A program made the translations under genes and the position numbers. A stretch of DNA of 64,000 nucleotides, from NCBI GenBank assembly GCA_031180725.1, contig JAPSLO010000001.1:682001-746000 (forward strand). Reading direction: 5' to 3'. This DNA is from Roseomonas sp. Its GTDB lineage: Bacteria; Pseudomonadota; Alphaproteobacteria; Acetobacterales; Acetobacteraceae. The notes beneath the pieces are model-generated. The model had not been told where the DNA came from and made no database searches. It saw nothing but the letters and a program-made list of their open reading frames with translations. This document shows positions 1 through 8,939 of this stretch, piece by piece. The first letter of the stretch is position 1, and each line of letters opens with the position of its first letter.

Positions 1-1
1 C

Positions 2-127
2 CCACCGGCCTATGGCTACTATTATGGTCGGCCGGCGCCCCGGTACTACTACGCCCCCGCGCCGCGCTATTACGGCTACCACCGGCCGCACTACCACCGG
101 CATCACCACCATTACCGCCGCTGGTAA
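2..127 (+). CDS. C-terminal end of a Tyr/His/Arg/Pro-rich protein (5' end outside window)
   Basis: Reading frame 2 is open from the left edge to a TAA at 125-127 and gives 41 residues made almost only of Tyr, His, Arg, Pro, Gly and Ala, ending in HRHHHHYRRW. This is a partial gene. Such tails occur on small exported or surface proteins of Acetobacteraceae and other alphaproteobacteria, and His/Tyr clusters can bind metal, but no family can be named from the tail alone. The gene converges on xthA, with a short hairpin between them. The reading is supported by strong amino-acid bias and by the absence of any better frame. Confidence 0.6.
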   Translation, partial: PPAYGYYYGRPAPRYYYAPAPRYYGYHRPHYHRHHHHYRRW

Positions 128-202
128 GCACCGGAGCGCTTTCCGCTCGCATTCGCTCGCCGAAACCGCTCCGGCTTCATGTTCTGCCGCATTTCCCGAG
201 TC

Positions 203-222
203 GTCAGGCGACCCCGCCTGAC
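203..222. terminator. Hairpin between converging genes
   Basis: GTCAGGCG (203-210) pairs perfectly with CGCCTGAC (215-222) around a 4-nt loop. It lies between the converging Tyr/His-rich gene and xthA, so it could end transcription from either side. On the plus side it is followed by the AT-richer TTGAAAAT. There is no long T-run. Confidence 0.45.
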
Positions 223-233
223 TTGAAAATGCT

Positions 234-1007
234 CTACGCCTCCAGCGTGACGATTACCGGCGTGTGGTCCGAGGGGCTTTCCTCAGCCCGAGGTGCCGTA
301 TCCACCTCCGCCCCGGCCAACCGCTCGGCCAATTCGGGGCTCAGCAGGACATGGTCGATGCGCAGGCCGCGGTTCAGGTCGAAATTCGCTCCGTAATCCC
401 AGTAGGTATAGACGCGCTGCCCCGGATGCAGCGCGCGCAGGGCATCCGTCATGCCCAGGTGTTCCAGCCCCCGCCAGGCGGCGCGGGTCTCCGGCCGCAC
501 CAGCGCATCGGTCGGGGGCAGGGCGCCCGGTGCCAGGTCCAGATCAGTGGGGCAGACATTGAAATCGCCCAGTACCGCGAAGGGCTGGAAGGCGTCCAGG
601 CGCTCCGCCGCCAGGCGCCGCAGCCGTTCCATCCAGGTCAGCTTGTAGGCATAGCCCTCATCGCCGCCGGAATTGCCGTTGGGCAGATAGATGCCGGCCA
701 CGCGCATCCCGGCCGCCGCCACCTCGATGTAGCGTGCCTGGCTGTCGGTCTCGTCGCCGGGCAGGACCTCGGCCGCTACCTCGAAGGGAATGCGGGAGAG
801 CACGGCCACGCCGTTGCGCCCGCCCGACTGGCCGACCGCATGCACCCGGTAGCCGCTGCCCTCGAATTCCAGGGCGGGGCATTCCTCGGTCTTGCACTTT
901 AGCTCCTGCAGGAAGAGCAGGTCGGGCTGCGCGCGATCCAGGAAGCGGCGCACATGCGGCGCGCGCTTCCGGATGGAGTTCACGTTGAACGTCGCGAGCT
1001 TGAGCAT
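234..1007 (-). CDS. xthA: Exodeoxyribonuclease III
   Basis: This 257-residue protein is a class II AP endonuclease and 3'-5' exonuclease of the EEP superfamily, acting in base-excision repair. The family residues are visible: N8 in TFNVNSIR, E35 in LQELK, Y107, the GDFN motif with D148 and N150, and SDH with D247 and H248 near the C terminus. Length is normal for the family. An upstream ATG at 1118 would add 37 residues unrelated to the family, so the start at 1007 (MLKLATFNVNS) is preferred. The gene lies just downstream of the Fe-S carrier gene on the same strand with a 34-nt gap, so co-transcription is plausible. Confidence 0.95.
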   Translation of the reverse strand: MLKLATFNVNSIRKRAPHVRRFLDRAQPDLLFLQELKCKTEECPALEFEGSGYRVHAVGQSGGRNGVAVLSRIPFEVAAEVLPGDETDSQARYIEVAAAGMRVAGIYLPNGNSGGDEGYAYKLTWMERLRRLAAERLDAFQPFAVLGDFNVCPTDLDLAPGALPPTDALVRPETRAAWRGLEHLGMTDALRALHPGQRVYTYWDYGANFDLNRGLRIDHVLLSPELAERLAGAEVDTAPRAEESPSDHTPVIVTLEA

Positions 1008-1041
1008 GCGGCGTGCAACTTGCCCGCCGTCTCGCCCGCGA

Positions 1042-1383
1042 TCAACCGACCGCGAAGGAGGTCCCGCAGCCGCAGGCGCTGACCGCCTGCGGGTTCCGCA
1101 CGGCGAAATGAGCGCCAATCAGCGCCTCGGCCCAGTCCAGCTCGGCGCCGTTCAGCAGTTCCAGGCTGACCGGATCCACGAAGATCCGGGCCGGACCTTC
1201 CTGCACCACCAGATCGTCCGGGGCCGGGGCATCCTCCAGCGCGAAACGATACTGGAAGCCGGAACAGCCGCCGGCATCCACGGCAAGCCGCAGCCCCGCC
1301 CGGGGGCGGCCTTCGCGGCTGGCGATCTCCGCCACCTGGGCGGCGGCGCGGGGGGTGACGCGGAAATTGATGGGGGCGTCCAT
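1042..1383 (-). CDS. erpA: HesB/IscA-family iron-sulfur cluster insertion protein (ErpA type)
   Basis: This 113-residue A-type carrier passes Fe-S clusters to apo-enzymes in the cytoplasm. The three conserved cysteines are present: C40 in GGCSGF, then C104 and C106 in CGCG. The start at 1383 has a GGAGA ribosome site a few bases upstream; an ATG at 1425 would add 14 atypical residues. It is divergent from dgt, sharing the 114-base gap at 1384-1497. ErpA is the likelier name because there is no isc or suf cluster beside it, but sequence alone does not separate ErpA from IscA firmly. Confidence 0.85.
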   Translation of the reverse strand: MDAPINFRVTPRAAAQVAEIASREGRPRAGLRLAVDAGGCSGFQYRFALEDAPAPDDLVVQEGPARIFVDPVSLELLNGAELDWAEALIGAHFAVRNPQAVSACGCGTSFAVG

Positions 1384-1497
1384 GACGATGGGAGTCTCCT
1401 TGCCCGGAAAGATAAGGCGCCGCACCCCGGCTTTCCAACCACCGCCCGGGCGGGAGGCGTTGCGGCGGCGCGGGCGGCGATGCTACCGCGCTGCGCC

Positions 1498-2667
1498 ATG
1501 GACCCCATGCGCCTGCCGGACGGGCTCGCCCCCTGGGCGGTCCGCCCCGCCGACAGCCGCGGCCGGCTGCATGCCGAGCCCAGCGGTGGCGCGCGCTCGC
1601 CCTACCAGCGCGACCGGGACCGCGTCATCCACTCCACCGCTTTCCGTCGCCTTCAGTACAAGACGCAGGTCTTCGTCTTTCACGAGGGCGATCATTTCCG
1701 CACACGCCTGACCCATTCGATCGAGGTCGCGCAGATCGCCCGCTCCATCGCCCGCGAACTGGCGCTGGAGGAGGATCTGGCGGAGGCACTGGCGCTTGCC
1801 CACGACCTGGGCCACCCCCCCTTCGGCCATGCGGGGGAAGATGCGCTGGACGCGATGATGAAGCCCTATGGCGGCTTTGATCACAATGCGCAGTCGCTGA
1901 AGGCGGTGACGCTGCTGGAAACCCGCTATGCCGGCTTCGACGGGCTGAACCTGACCTGGGAGACGCTGGAGGGCCTGGCCAAGCACAATGGCCCGCTGCG
2001 CCGCCCGCCGCCCTATATCGCCGAATACGACCGCCTGCATCCGCTGGACCTGTCCACCCATGCCAGTGCCGAGGCACAGGTGGCCGCGCTGGCGGACGAC
2101 ATCGCCTACAACAACCACGACCTGGATGATGGCGTGCGGGCCGGCATGTTCACGCTGGAGGAAGCCGCCGCCCTGCCCTTGGTCGCCGAGGCCTTCGAGG
2201 AAGCCAAGCGCGCCAACCCCAACCTGCCGCGCGATCGCGCCACCGGCGAGACGGTGCGGCGCGTCATCAACAACATGGTGAATGACGTGGTGGCCGAGAC
2301 CCGCCGCCGCATCGCCGCACTGGACCCGAAATCCGCCGACGACATCCGCGCCCATGACCGCCCGGTGGTTGCCTTCTCGGAGTCGATGGCGGAGGCGAAC
2401 AACCAGCTACGCGCCTTCCTCTTCCAGCGGATGTACCGCCATTGGCGCGTGAACCGCACGACGCAGAAGTGCAAGCGCGCCTTGCAGGTGCTGTTCACCC
2501 TGCTGCATGGCGAACCGCGCCAGTTGCCACCCTGGTGGCAGGCCAAGGCCGGTGAGGCCGGCAGTTCCACCGCCGCGGCCGCCGTTTGCGACTACCTGGC
2601 TGGCATGACCGACCGTTACGCACTGGAGGAGCACCGGCGGCTGACGGATCCGACGGTGCCGGGATAG
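1498..2667 (+). CDS. dgt: Deoxyguanosinetriphosphate triphosphohydrolase-like protein (HD domain)
   Basis: This 389-residue protein belongs to the Dgt-like HD-domain dNTP triphosphohydrolases, which cleave dNTPs to deoxynucleosides and triphosphate. The metal-binding HD residues are visible: H73 in LTHSIE, H102-D103 in HDLGHPPFGH, and a later Asp in ADDIAYNNHD. The SPYQRDRDRVIHSTAFRR stretch is typical of the alphaproteobacterial group. The start is uncertain between ATG 1480, 1498 and 1507 because none has a strong Shine-Dalgarno; 1498 is chosen from the usual N terminus of relatives. It is followed after a structured 111-base gap by argS. Confidence 0.9.
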   Translation: MDPMRLPDGLAPWAVRPADSRGRLHAEPSGGARSPYQRDRDRVIHSTAFRRLQYKTQVFVFHEGDHFRTRLTHSIEVAQIARSIARELALEEDLAEALALAHDLGHPPFGHAGEDALDAMMKPYGGFDHNAQSLKAVTLLETRYAGFDGLNLTWETLEGLAKHNGPLRRPPPYIAEYDRLHPLDLSTHASAEAQVAALADDIAYNNHDLDDGVRAGMFTLEEAAALPLVAEAFEEAKRANPNLPRDRATGETVRRVINNMVNDVVAETRRRIAALDPKSADDIRAHDRPVVAFSESMAEANNQLRAFLFQRMYRHWRVNRTTQKCKRALQVLFTLLHGEPRQLPPWWQAKAGEAGSSTAAAAVCDYLAGMTDRYALEEHRRLTDPTVPG

Positions 2668-2716
2668 GGGCGCTTCCGGGTCCGGAGGTGGCCCAGCGCC
2701 CATGACCCGCCACGAC

Positions 2717-2764
2717 AGCCCAGCCCCGTGCACGGGGGGGAGGCGGAATCCGCCCCGCTGGGCT
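2717..2764 (+). promoter_or_regulatory. Structured leader of argS: outer stem enclosing two hairpins
   Basis: AGCCCAGC (2717-2724) pairs perfectly with GCTGGGCT (2757-2764). Between them lie two further perfect stems: CCCGTG/CACGGG (2725-2736) and GGCGG-AAT-CCGCC (2742-2754). Together they could fold as a three-way junction of 48 nt ending 14 nt before the argS ATG. No T-run follows, so it may be a leader structure or simply the dgt terminator. No known riboswitch class was recognised. Confidence 0.45.
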
Positions 2765-2778
2765 AAAGCACCCCCGCC

Positions 2779-4551
2779 ATGACCACGCTCGACATCTTCG
2801 CCGCCATGCGCGCCCGCGCCGTCGCCGCACTGCGCGAGATCCTGCCGGACCTGCCGGAGGAAGCCTTTGCGCGCGTCGCCACGGAACCGCCGCGCGACCC
2901 CAGCCATGGCGACATGGCCACCAATGGCGCCATGGTGGTGGCCAAGGCGGCGAAGATGCCGCCGCCGAAGCTGGCGGCGGAACTGGCGGCGAAGCTCGCT
3001 GCCCTGCCGGAAGTGGCCGAGGCCGCCCCGGCCGGGCCGGGCTTCGTGAATATCCGCCTGAAGGAGGATCAGCTCCGCGCCTTGCTGCCGGCCATCCTCT
3101 CGGCCGGCTCGGCCTATGGCGACAGCGCCATGGGGCAGGGGGTGCGGGTGGATGTGGAATATGTCTCGGCCAACCCGACCGGCCCCATGCATGTCGGCCA
3201 TTGCCGCGGCGCGGTGGTGGGCGATGCGCTGGCGCTGCTGCTGCGCAAGGCCGGCTACGACGTGACGCGCGAATACTACATCAACGACGCCGGCGCGCAG
3301 GTGCAGGCGCTCGCCTATGCCGCCTATTGGCGCTACCTCCAGGCCCTCGGCACCAGCATGACCGAGGAAGAATACGCCGCCGCCGTCCCCGGTGGGCTGC
3401 AGTACCGCGGCGAATACCTCATCCCCGTCGGCGTCGCGCTGCGCCAGATCTTCAAGGACACCCTGGCCGAACCCGGGGCCAAGCCGGCTCCGGCGGAACG
3501 CTGGCTGACCACGGTGCGCGACTTCGCCGTGCAGGCGATGATGGCCGCCATCCGGGAGGACCTGGCGGCGCTCGGCGTCCACCACGACGTCTTCATCTCT
3601 GAAGCCGAACTCGTGCAGCAGGGCAAGCTGGACCAGGCCGAGGCGGTGCTGCGCGCCAAGGAGCTGATCTATCGCGGGGTTCTCGAACCTCCTAAGGGCA
3701 AGACCCCGGACGACTGGGAGCCGCGCGAACAGACCCTGTTCCGCGCCACCGCCTTCGGCGACGAGGTGGACCGCCCACTGCGCAAGTCGGATGGTTCCGG
3801 CACCTACTTCGCCAACGACATCGCGAACCACCTGCACAAGATCGAACGCGGCTTCGCCGAGCTGGTGCATGTCTGGGGCGCGGACCATGGCGGCTACGTC
3901 AAGCGCATGAACGCCGCCGTCGCCGCGCTGTCGGATGGCAAGGTGAAGCTGGATGTGGTGCTGACCCAGATCGTCCATGTGATGAAGGGCGGCCAGCCCA
4001 TGCGCATGTCGAAGCGCGCCGGCACCTATGTGACGCTGCGCGACCTGATCGACGAGGTCGGCAAGGATGCCGTGCGCTTCACCATGCTGACGCGCAAGGC
4101 CGATGCGCAGATGGAATTCGATCTGGACAAGGTGGTGGAGCAGAGCCGGGACAATCCAGTCTTCTATGTGCAATACGCCCATGCCCGCTGCCGCAGCGTG
4201 CTGCGCCAGGCCGGCGACCCGCCGGTCGCTGAGCTGGCCCAGGCGCCGCTCGATGCCTTGTCCGACCCGGCTGAGATGGCGCTGATCCGTCGCCTGGCCG
4301 CTTGGCCGCGCACGGTGGAAGCCGCTGCTGCAGCGCGGGAGCCCCATCGAATCGCTTTTTTTCTTCAGGACTTGGCCGCCGACTTTCATGTATTGTGGAA
4401 CAAGGGTCGCGACGATGCGACCCTACGCTTCATCCGGGCGGATGAGCCGGAGGCCACGCGCGCCAGACTGGCGTTGGTGGCGGCCACGGCCACGGGGATC
4501 CGCGCCGGACTCGCGGTGCTGGGGGTGGAGCCTGTCGAGGAGATGCGATGA
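2779..4551 (+). CDS. argS: Arginyl-tRNA synthetase
   Basis: This class I synthetase of 590 residues charges tRNA(Arg). The N-terminal additional domain is followed by the HIGH-type motif HVGH (138-141, in [15 protein letters not shown]) and the KMSKS-type loop MSKR (410-413). The C-terminal anticodon-binding DALR domain ends with the conserved hydrophobic [17 protein letters not shown]. There is no clear Shine-Dalgarno before the ATG; the preceding region is highly structured. Its stop overlaps the start of the SPOR gene as ATGA, so the two are translationally coupled at the head of a long operon. Confidence 0.97.
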   Translation: MTTLDIFAAMRARAVAALREILPDLPEEAFARVATEPPRDPSHGDMATNGAMVVAKAAKMPPPKLAAELAAKLAALPEVAEAAPAGPGFVNIRLKEDQLRALLPAILSAGSAYGDSAMGQGVRVDVEYVSANPTGPMHVGHCRGAVVGDALALLLRKAGYDVTREYYINDAGAQVQALAYAAYWRYLQALGTSMTEEEYAAAVPGGLQYRGEYLIPVGVALRQIFKDTLAEPGAKPAPAERWLTTVRDFAVQAMMAAIREDLAALGVHHDVFISEAELVQQGKLDQAEAVLRAKELIYRGVLEPPKGKTPDDWEPREQTLFRATAFGDEVDRPLRKSDGSGTYFANDIANHLHKIERGFAELVHVWGADHGGYVKRMNAAVAALSDGKVKLDVVLTQIVHVMKGGQPMRMSKRAGTYVTLRDLIDEVGKDAVRFTMLTRKADAQMEFDLDKVVEQSRDNPVFYVQYAHARCRSVLRQAGDPPVAELAQAPLDALSDPAEMALIRRLAAWPRTVEAAAAAREPHRIAFFLQDLAADFHVLWNKGRDDATLRFIRADEPEATRARLALVAATATGIRAGLAVLGVEPVEEMR

Positions 4552-5333
4552 ACGACGCGATCGTCCCGTCCTATCGGGTGCCGCGCCCCGAATCGGGCGT
4601 GCCCTGGCGCATGCTGGCGGTGGCGGGTGGCCTGCTGGGGGCGGTCGCGGTCGGCGCCGGTGGCTTCTACGCATGGCAGAGTCTGACCGGCCCGCGCACC
4701 ATCCCGGTGGTGGAAGCCGATCCGCGCCCCTTCAAGGTGCGGCCGGATGATCCGGGTGGGCTGCGCGTGCCCAATCAGGATGAGCTGATTCTGGAACGCC
4801 CCTCGGCGCGGCCGCATGGCGCGGCCCCGGCCCGGCCGGCCATCGCACCGGTAGCGGAGGCGCCGGACATCAGCCGCCTGCGCGCCGCCGTCGCCACGCC
4901 GATGCCCGCGCCGGCGCCGGCCCCGATGCCGGCCGCCCCGGCGCTGACGCCGGCCATCGCGCCTCTCCCCGCGGCACCGGCCGTGCTGCCGCAGGAGGTC
5001 ACGCGTCCGGCCGCTCCGCCAGCCGCCCAGGCGCCGCAGCCGGAAGCCACCCCGGCCGCCGCGCCCGCCGCACCCCGCCCGGCCGGTCGGGCCGTGGTGC
5101 AGCTCGGCGCCCTGGGCTCCGAGGAGGCGGCCCGCGCCGAATGGGAACGCCTCACCCGCCGGGCACCGGAACTGTTCCAGGGCCGCAACCCGCAGATCAT
5201 CCGGCTGGAGCGCGAAGGCCAGGCGCCGCTCTTCCGCCTGCGCACCGGTGGTCTGGCCGATCAGGACGCCGCCGCCCAGTTCTGCGAGCAGGTGCGCAGC
5301 CGCGGCGGAGCCTGCATGCCGGTCCGCCTGTGA
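4548..5333 (+). CDS. SPOR-domain membrane protein
   Basis: This 261-residue protein has one transmembrane segment (about 22-42), a long Ala/Pro-rich linker (about 85-180) and a C-terminal SPOR domain (about 183-261, beginning [15 protein letters not shown]). SPOR domains bind glycan strands that lack stem peptides at the division septum. The layout of cytoplasmic stub, single membrane pass, disordered linker and SPOR matches division-associated proteins. It overlaps argS by 4 nt and lies directly upstream of nagZ, supporting a role at the cell wall. The exact partner is unknown. Confidence 0.85.
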   Translation: MNDAIVPSYRVPRPESGVPWRMLAVAGGLLGAVAVGAGGFYAWQSLTGPRTIPVVEADPRPFKVRPDDPGGLRVPNQDELILERPSARPHGAAPARPAIAPVAEAPDISRLRAAVATPMPAPAPAPMPAAPALTPAIAPLPAAPAVLPQEVTRPAAPPAAQAPQPEATPAAAPAAPRPAGRAVVQLGALGSEEAARAEWERLTRRAPELFQGRNPQIIRLEREGQAPLFRLRTGGLADQDAAAQFCEQVRSRGGACMPVRL

Positions 5334-5411
5334 GCGGACCTCGCGCCTTCCACCTCCGGGACCATGGCCCATGGGGGTGGAAGGGCGCGCAACCTGAATG
5401 AAGGACGCCCC

Positions 5412-6368
5412 GTGCCCGCCATCAAAGCCGCCGTCGTCGGGATCTCCGGCACCGGGCTGACGCCGGAGGAAGCGGCGCTCTTCCGCCGGCACCGTCCACT
5501 GGGCGTGATCCTGTTCCGCCGCAACGTCGCAGACCCGGCGCAACTGGCCGCGCTGACCGCCGCCATCCGCGAGGAACTGGGCGCGGAAGCGCCGATCCTG
5601 GTGGACCAGGAAGGCGGCCGGGTGGCGCGGCTGCGCCCGCCGCATTGGACCGAATTCCCCCCGCCCGCCAGCTTCGAGAACGGCCCTGCCGCCGCCGCCG
5701 AGGCCAGTGCCGCGCGGCTTGGCGCCGAATGCGCGGCGGTGGGGCTGGATGTGGTCTGCGCCCCCTGCCTGGATCTCCGACTGCCCGGCGCACATCAGGT
5801 GATTGGCGACCGCGCCTTCTCGGCCGATCCGGCGGAGGTCGCGCGGCTCGGCGCCGCCTGGGTGCGGGGCCTGCAATCGGCGGGCTGCGTGCCGGTCATC
5901 AAGCACATCCCCGGCCATGGCCGCGCCCTGGTGGACAGCCATGAGAGCCTGCCCCGGGTGGAGGCCAGCGCCGCCGAACTCACCGCCGATGTCGCGCCCT
6001 TCCGGGCCCTGGCGGGAATGGGGGCCTGGGCGATGACGGCGCATATCCTCTACGCCGCCTGGGATGCGGCCCGCCCGGCGACCCTGTCACCCCGCATCAT
6101 CCGGGATGTCATTCGGGTCGAGATCGGCTTCGACGGCGTGTTGGTCAGCGACGACCTGGCGATGGGTGCCATGGGCGGCCTTTCGGGCGAGCTGGCCGGC
6201 GCGGCCATCGCCGCCGGCTGCGACCTGGTGCTGCATTGCACGGGCGAGCTGGCCGAGACCGCCGCCATCCTGGAGACCTGCCCGGTGCTGGCGGACAGCG
6301 CGGTCGAACGCCTGGCGGCCGCCCGGGCAGCGGTGCGGGCGGCGCAGCGCCCGACGGTCATGGCCTAA
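5412..6368 (+). CDS. nagZ: Beta-N-acetylhexosaminidase (family 3 glycosidase)
   Basis: This 318-residue GH3 enzyme removes N-acetylglucosamine from anhydro-muropeptides during peptidoglycan recycling in the cytoplasm. The family signature KHIPGHG is at 164-170, with the acid/base loop HGRALVDSH just after. The nucleophile lies in SDDLAM (D247 or D248 by my count). The GTG at 5412 is preferred over an ATG at 5364 because AAGGA lies 8 nt upstream and the family N terminus (IKAAVVGISG) begins there. The gene sits between the SPOR protein and a membrane protease in a conserved alphaproteobacterial run. Confidence 0.92.
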   Translation: MPAIKAAVVGISGTGLTPEEAALFRRHRPLGVILFRRNVADPAQLAALTAAIREELGAEAPILVDQEGGRVARLRPPHWTEFPPPASFENGPAAAAEASAARLGAECAAVGLDVVCAPCLDLRLPGAHQVIGDRAFSADPAEVARLGAAWVRGLQSAGCVPVIKHIPGHGRALVDSHESLPRVEASAAELTADVAPFRALAGMGAWAMTAHILYAAWDAARPATLSPRIIRDVIRVEIGFDGVLVSDDLAMGAMGGLSGELAGAAIAAGCDLVLHCTGELAETAAILETCPVLADSAVERLAAARAAVRAAQRPTVMA

Positions 6369-6373
6369 CGGAC

Positions 6374-7078
6374 GTGTCCTGGCTCGGCGAGGTCGCCGCG
6401 GTCGCACTGGCGGCCATCCTGGCGATCACCCTGCACGAGGCCGCGCATGGCTATGTGGCGCGCTGGCTGGGCGATGATACGGCGGCGCGGCTCGGACGGC
6501 TCAGCCTGAACCCGCTTCGGCATGTGGATCCCGTGGGCACGGTGCTGGTGCCGGGCTTCCTGCTTGTCTCCCAGCTTCTGGCCACGGGGGAAGTGCGGGC
6601 GATGTTCGGCTGGGCGAAGCCGGTGCCGGTGGACTTCCGCCGCCTGCGCGACCCGCGCTGGGGCATGGTTCTGGTTGCAGGGGCGGGGCCCGCCATCAAC
6701 TTCGCGCTTGCCTGGGGCTTCGGCCTCGTTGCCCATGGGATTCCGGTAGCGGCCGAGTCGCTGCCCCTGGGCGCGGTGGAGTGGCTGCTGCGCTTCATCG
6801 GGATGAGCATGCTGACGAATGTGGTGCTGGCCTGCTTCAACCTGCTGCCGATCCCGCCGCTGGATGGCGGCCGCATCCTGGTGGGTATCCTGCCCCGCCC
6901 GGCCGCGATCCTCGTCGCGCAGCTTGAAAGGGTGGGGCTGCTGCTGGTGATCGGGCTGGTGGTGCTCGCCCCGCTCGCGGTGCCGGGCTTCGATCCATTG
7001 GGGGAATTGCTGCAGCACGTCGCTCTGCCGGTGCTGCGCGGCATCTTCATTCTTTCCGGCCATGGGGGGACCGCATGA
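6374..7078 (+). CDS. Site-2-type zinc membrane protease (M50 family)
   Basis: This 234-residue multi-pass protein belongs to the short S2P/FtsEX-independent M50 group common beside scpA. The zinc motif HEAAH (H21, E22, H25) lies in the first membrane segment, and the third ligand is D164 in NLLPIPPLDGG. Several hydrophobic segments cover most of the protein. It starts with GTG only 5 nt after the nagZ stop; an upstream ATG at 6236 would sit inside nagZ. The stop overlaps the scpA start as ATGA. Its substrate is unknown. Confidence 0.88.
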   Translation: MSWLGEVAAVALAAILAITLHEAAHGYVARWLGDDTAARLGRLSLNPLRHVDPVGTVLVPGFLLVSQLLATGEVRAMFGWAKPVPVDFRRLRDPRWGMVLVAGAGPAINFALAWGFGLVAHGIPVAAESLPLGAVEWLLRFIGMSMLTNVVLACFNLLPIPPLDGGRILVGILPRPAAILVAQLERVGLLLVIGLVVLAPLAVPGFDPLGELLQHVALPVLRGIFILSGHGGTA

Positions 7079-7920
7079 GCCAGGCCGCGTCACAGGACAC
7101 CCTGCGCCCAGCGGCGCCGGCCTTCCCGGCGCCGCTGGGCAATGCCGCCGTTCCGGTGCTGCATCTGCAACTGGACGGGTTCGAGGGGCCGCTCGACCTG
7201 CTGCTGGAACTGGCGCGGGCGCAGAAGGTCGATCTCGGCACCATCTCGATCCTGGCCCTGGTCGATCAGTATCTGGCCGTCATCGAGCAGGCCCGCGGCC
7301 TGCGGCTGGAGATCCAGGCCGAATGGCTGGTCATGGCCGCCTGGCTGGCCTGGCTGAAGTCCCGCCTGCTGCTGCCCAAGGAGGAGGCGGGGGAGGAAGA
7401 CCCGGAGGCCATTGCCGAGCGCCTGACGGACCGGCTGGCGGAGCTGGAGCGGATGCGCGCTGGCGCCGCCTGGCTCTCCGGCCGGATGCAGCTCAACCGC
7501 GATGTCTTCCCTCGTGGCGCGCCGGAGGATCTGAAGGTCGAGGACCGGTCCGGCCTGCGCGCGGATCTTTCGGCGTTGTGCCAGGCCTATGTCGCCGCCC
7601 GCCGGCGGGCGCTGGCCAAGCGCCCGTACCGGCCGAAGCCGCGCAAGCTGTGGTCGGTGCCGGACGCCATCAACCGGCTGTCGCGGGCTTTGGGCGAGTT
7701 CCCCTCCTGGGCGGTGCTGCAGCGTTTCCTGCCGGATGGCGAGTTCGGCGCCTCGCTGGACACGGTGGAGCGCCGGGTGGCATTGGCCAGCACCCTGATC
7801 GCGGGCCTGGAGATGGCCCGCGGCGGCGCGCTGGAGCTGCGCCAGGACCGGGCCTTCGGCCCCATCCTGCTCCGCCGCGCCGAGCGCGTGGAGGAGAGCA
7901 AGGATGTCCGCGCCGCCTGA
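7075..7920 (+). CDS. scpA: Segregation and condensation protein A
   Basis: ScpA is the kleisin subunit of the bacterial SMC condensin complex. This 281-residue copy has the family N-terminal helix-turn-helix stretch LDGFEGPLDLLLELARAQK and the C-terminal winged-helix region around the last 80 residues. Length is typical. It overlaps the M50 protease gene by 4 nt and scpB by 17 nt, so translation is coupled along the operon. The smc gene is not in the window. Confidence 0.93.
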   Translation: MSQAASQDTLRPAAPAFPAPLGNAAVPVLHLQLDGFEGPLDLLLELARAQKVDLGTISILALVDQYLAVIEQARGLRLEIQAEWLVMAAWLAWLKSRLLLPKEEAGEEDPEAIAERLTDRLAELERMRAGAAWLSGRMQLNRDVFPRGAPEDLKVEDRSGLRADLSALCQAYVAARRRALAKRPYRPKPRKLWSVPDAINRLSRALGEFPSWAVLQRFLPDGEFGASLDTVERRVALASTLIAGLEMARGGALELRQDRAFGPILLRRAERVEESKDVRAA

Positions 7921-8812
7921 TCGGCCCGAGGCGTCGAAGGAGGAGCCCGTCTCCGGCGGCGGTCCTGAGGGCCAGCCGCAGGACGAGGGATGCGAGCCCG
8001 AACCGGCGCCCGAGTCCGTCACAGCCGATTCCGGCATGCCCGAGTCCGCCGCAGCTGATTTCGACACGCCCGAGGCAGCCGACGAGCCTGATGTGACCGG
8101 CGCTGGCGCCCCGGAGGAGCCCGCGCCCGCGCTTGAAGCGTCGCCTGTGCCGGTCGAGGGCGGCGAGAGTCCCGCGCCGGAACCCGTTCCTGTCACTGCC
8201 GAGGCGGTGCGGCTGGCCGAGGCGCTGCTCTTCGCTTCCGATCGTCCGGTGCAGCCGGCGCGGTTGCAGCAGGTGCTGCCGGAAGGCCAGCAGGCCCAGG
8301 CCGTGCTGATCGCGCTGGGGCAGGTGCTGGAAGGGCGCGGCGTGGTGCTGGCGGAGGTGGCTGGCGGCTGGGCACTCCGCACCGCGCCCGATCTCGCCCC
8401 GGCCCTGACCCGCGTGGTGGAGGTGCCGCGCCGTCTGCCGCGCGTGGCGATGGAGACGCTGGCCGTGATCGCGTGGCATCAGCCCGTGACGCGTGCTGAG
8501 ATCGAGGAGATTCGCGGCGCCGGCCTCTCCCAGGCGACGCTGGAGGCGCTGCTGGAGAACGGGCTGATTGCGCCGAAGGGACACAAGGAGGTGCCGGGCC
8601 GCCCGACCCTCTGGGGCACCACCACGCGCTTCCTGGAGCAGTTCGGCCTGGCCTCGATCCGCGATCTGCCGAAGCGCGAGGAGCTGGTAAGCGCCGAGGC
8701 CGCCGCCCCGCTGCTCTCCGCTGCGCAGGAGCCGAGCGGCGAGGAGACGGAAGCCCCGGGCGATGCGTCCCAGCCGGAGGACGAGCCTCCGCCGGCCGGT
8801 TCCGGAAGCTGA
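7904..8812 (+). CDS. scpB: Segregation and condensation protein B with long acidic N-terminal extension
   Basis: ScpB binds ScpA and SMC in the condensin complex. The two winged-helix domains start near residue 97 (VTAEAVRLAEALLFAS) and include VAMETLAVIAWHQPVTRAEI and the GLI..GHKEVPGRP stretch. Unusually, about 95 residues rich in Pro, Glu and Ala precede the domain, with imperfect repeats of the type DSGMPESAAADF; the C terminus is also acidic. This makes the protein (302 residues) longer than the usual roughly 200. The start overlaps scpA and has GGAGGAG upstream, so the extension appears to be translated. Confidence 0.9.
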   Translation: MSAPPDRPEASKEEPVSGGGPEGQPQDEGCEPEPAPESVTADSGMPESAAADFDTPEAADEPDVTGAGAPEEPAPALEASPVPVEGGESPAPEPVPVTAEAVRLAEALLFASDRPVQPARLQQVLPEGQQAQAVLIALGQVLEGRGVVLAEVAGGWALRTAPDLAPALTRVVEVPRRLPRVAMETLAVIAWHQPVTRAEIEEIRGAGLSQATLEALLENGLIAPKGHKEVPGRPTLWGTTTRFLEQFGLASIRDLPKREELVSAEAAAPLLSAAQEPSGEETEAPGDASQPEDEPPPAGSGS

Positions 8813-8850
8813 GCATGGCAGATGTCGGCGCCCGCAGGGCGCCCGCGCTC

Positions 8851-8939
8851 AGAGGAACCGCATGGCCGGGCGCCACAGCGCGTAGGCGCGCCAGCCAAGC
8901 CGCCGGAGGCGACGCCCGGCGCCTGAGGGCAAAATATCC
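8851..8939 (+). repeat. Intergenic repeat, copy A, ending in the ribosome site of the ABC gene
   Basis: This copy shares with those at 10086 and 41819 a 3' core at 8894-8930: CAAG, a GC-rich dyad (GCCGCC-GGA-GGCGAC) and CCCGGCGCCTGAGGGC. It also shares AGGAAC-GC-type sequence at its left end with the 41.8 kb copy. The terminal GAGGG is the only Shine-Dalgarno candidate for the next gene, 9 nt before its ATG. Confidence 0.55.

Noticed and set aside
2407-4389. 660-residue minus-strand frame
   Set aside because: It is antisense to dgt and argS and has no domain or ribosome site.
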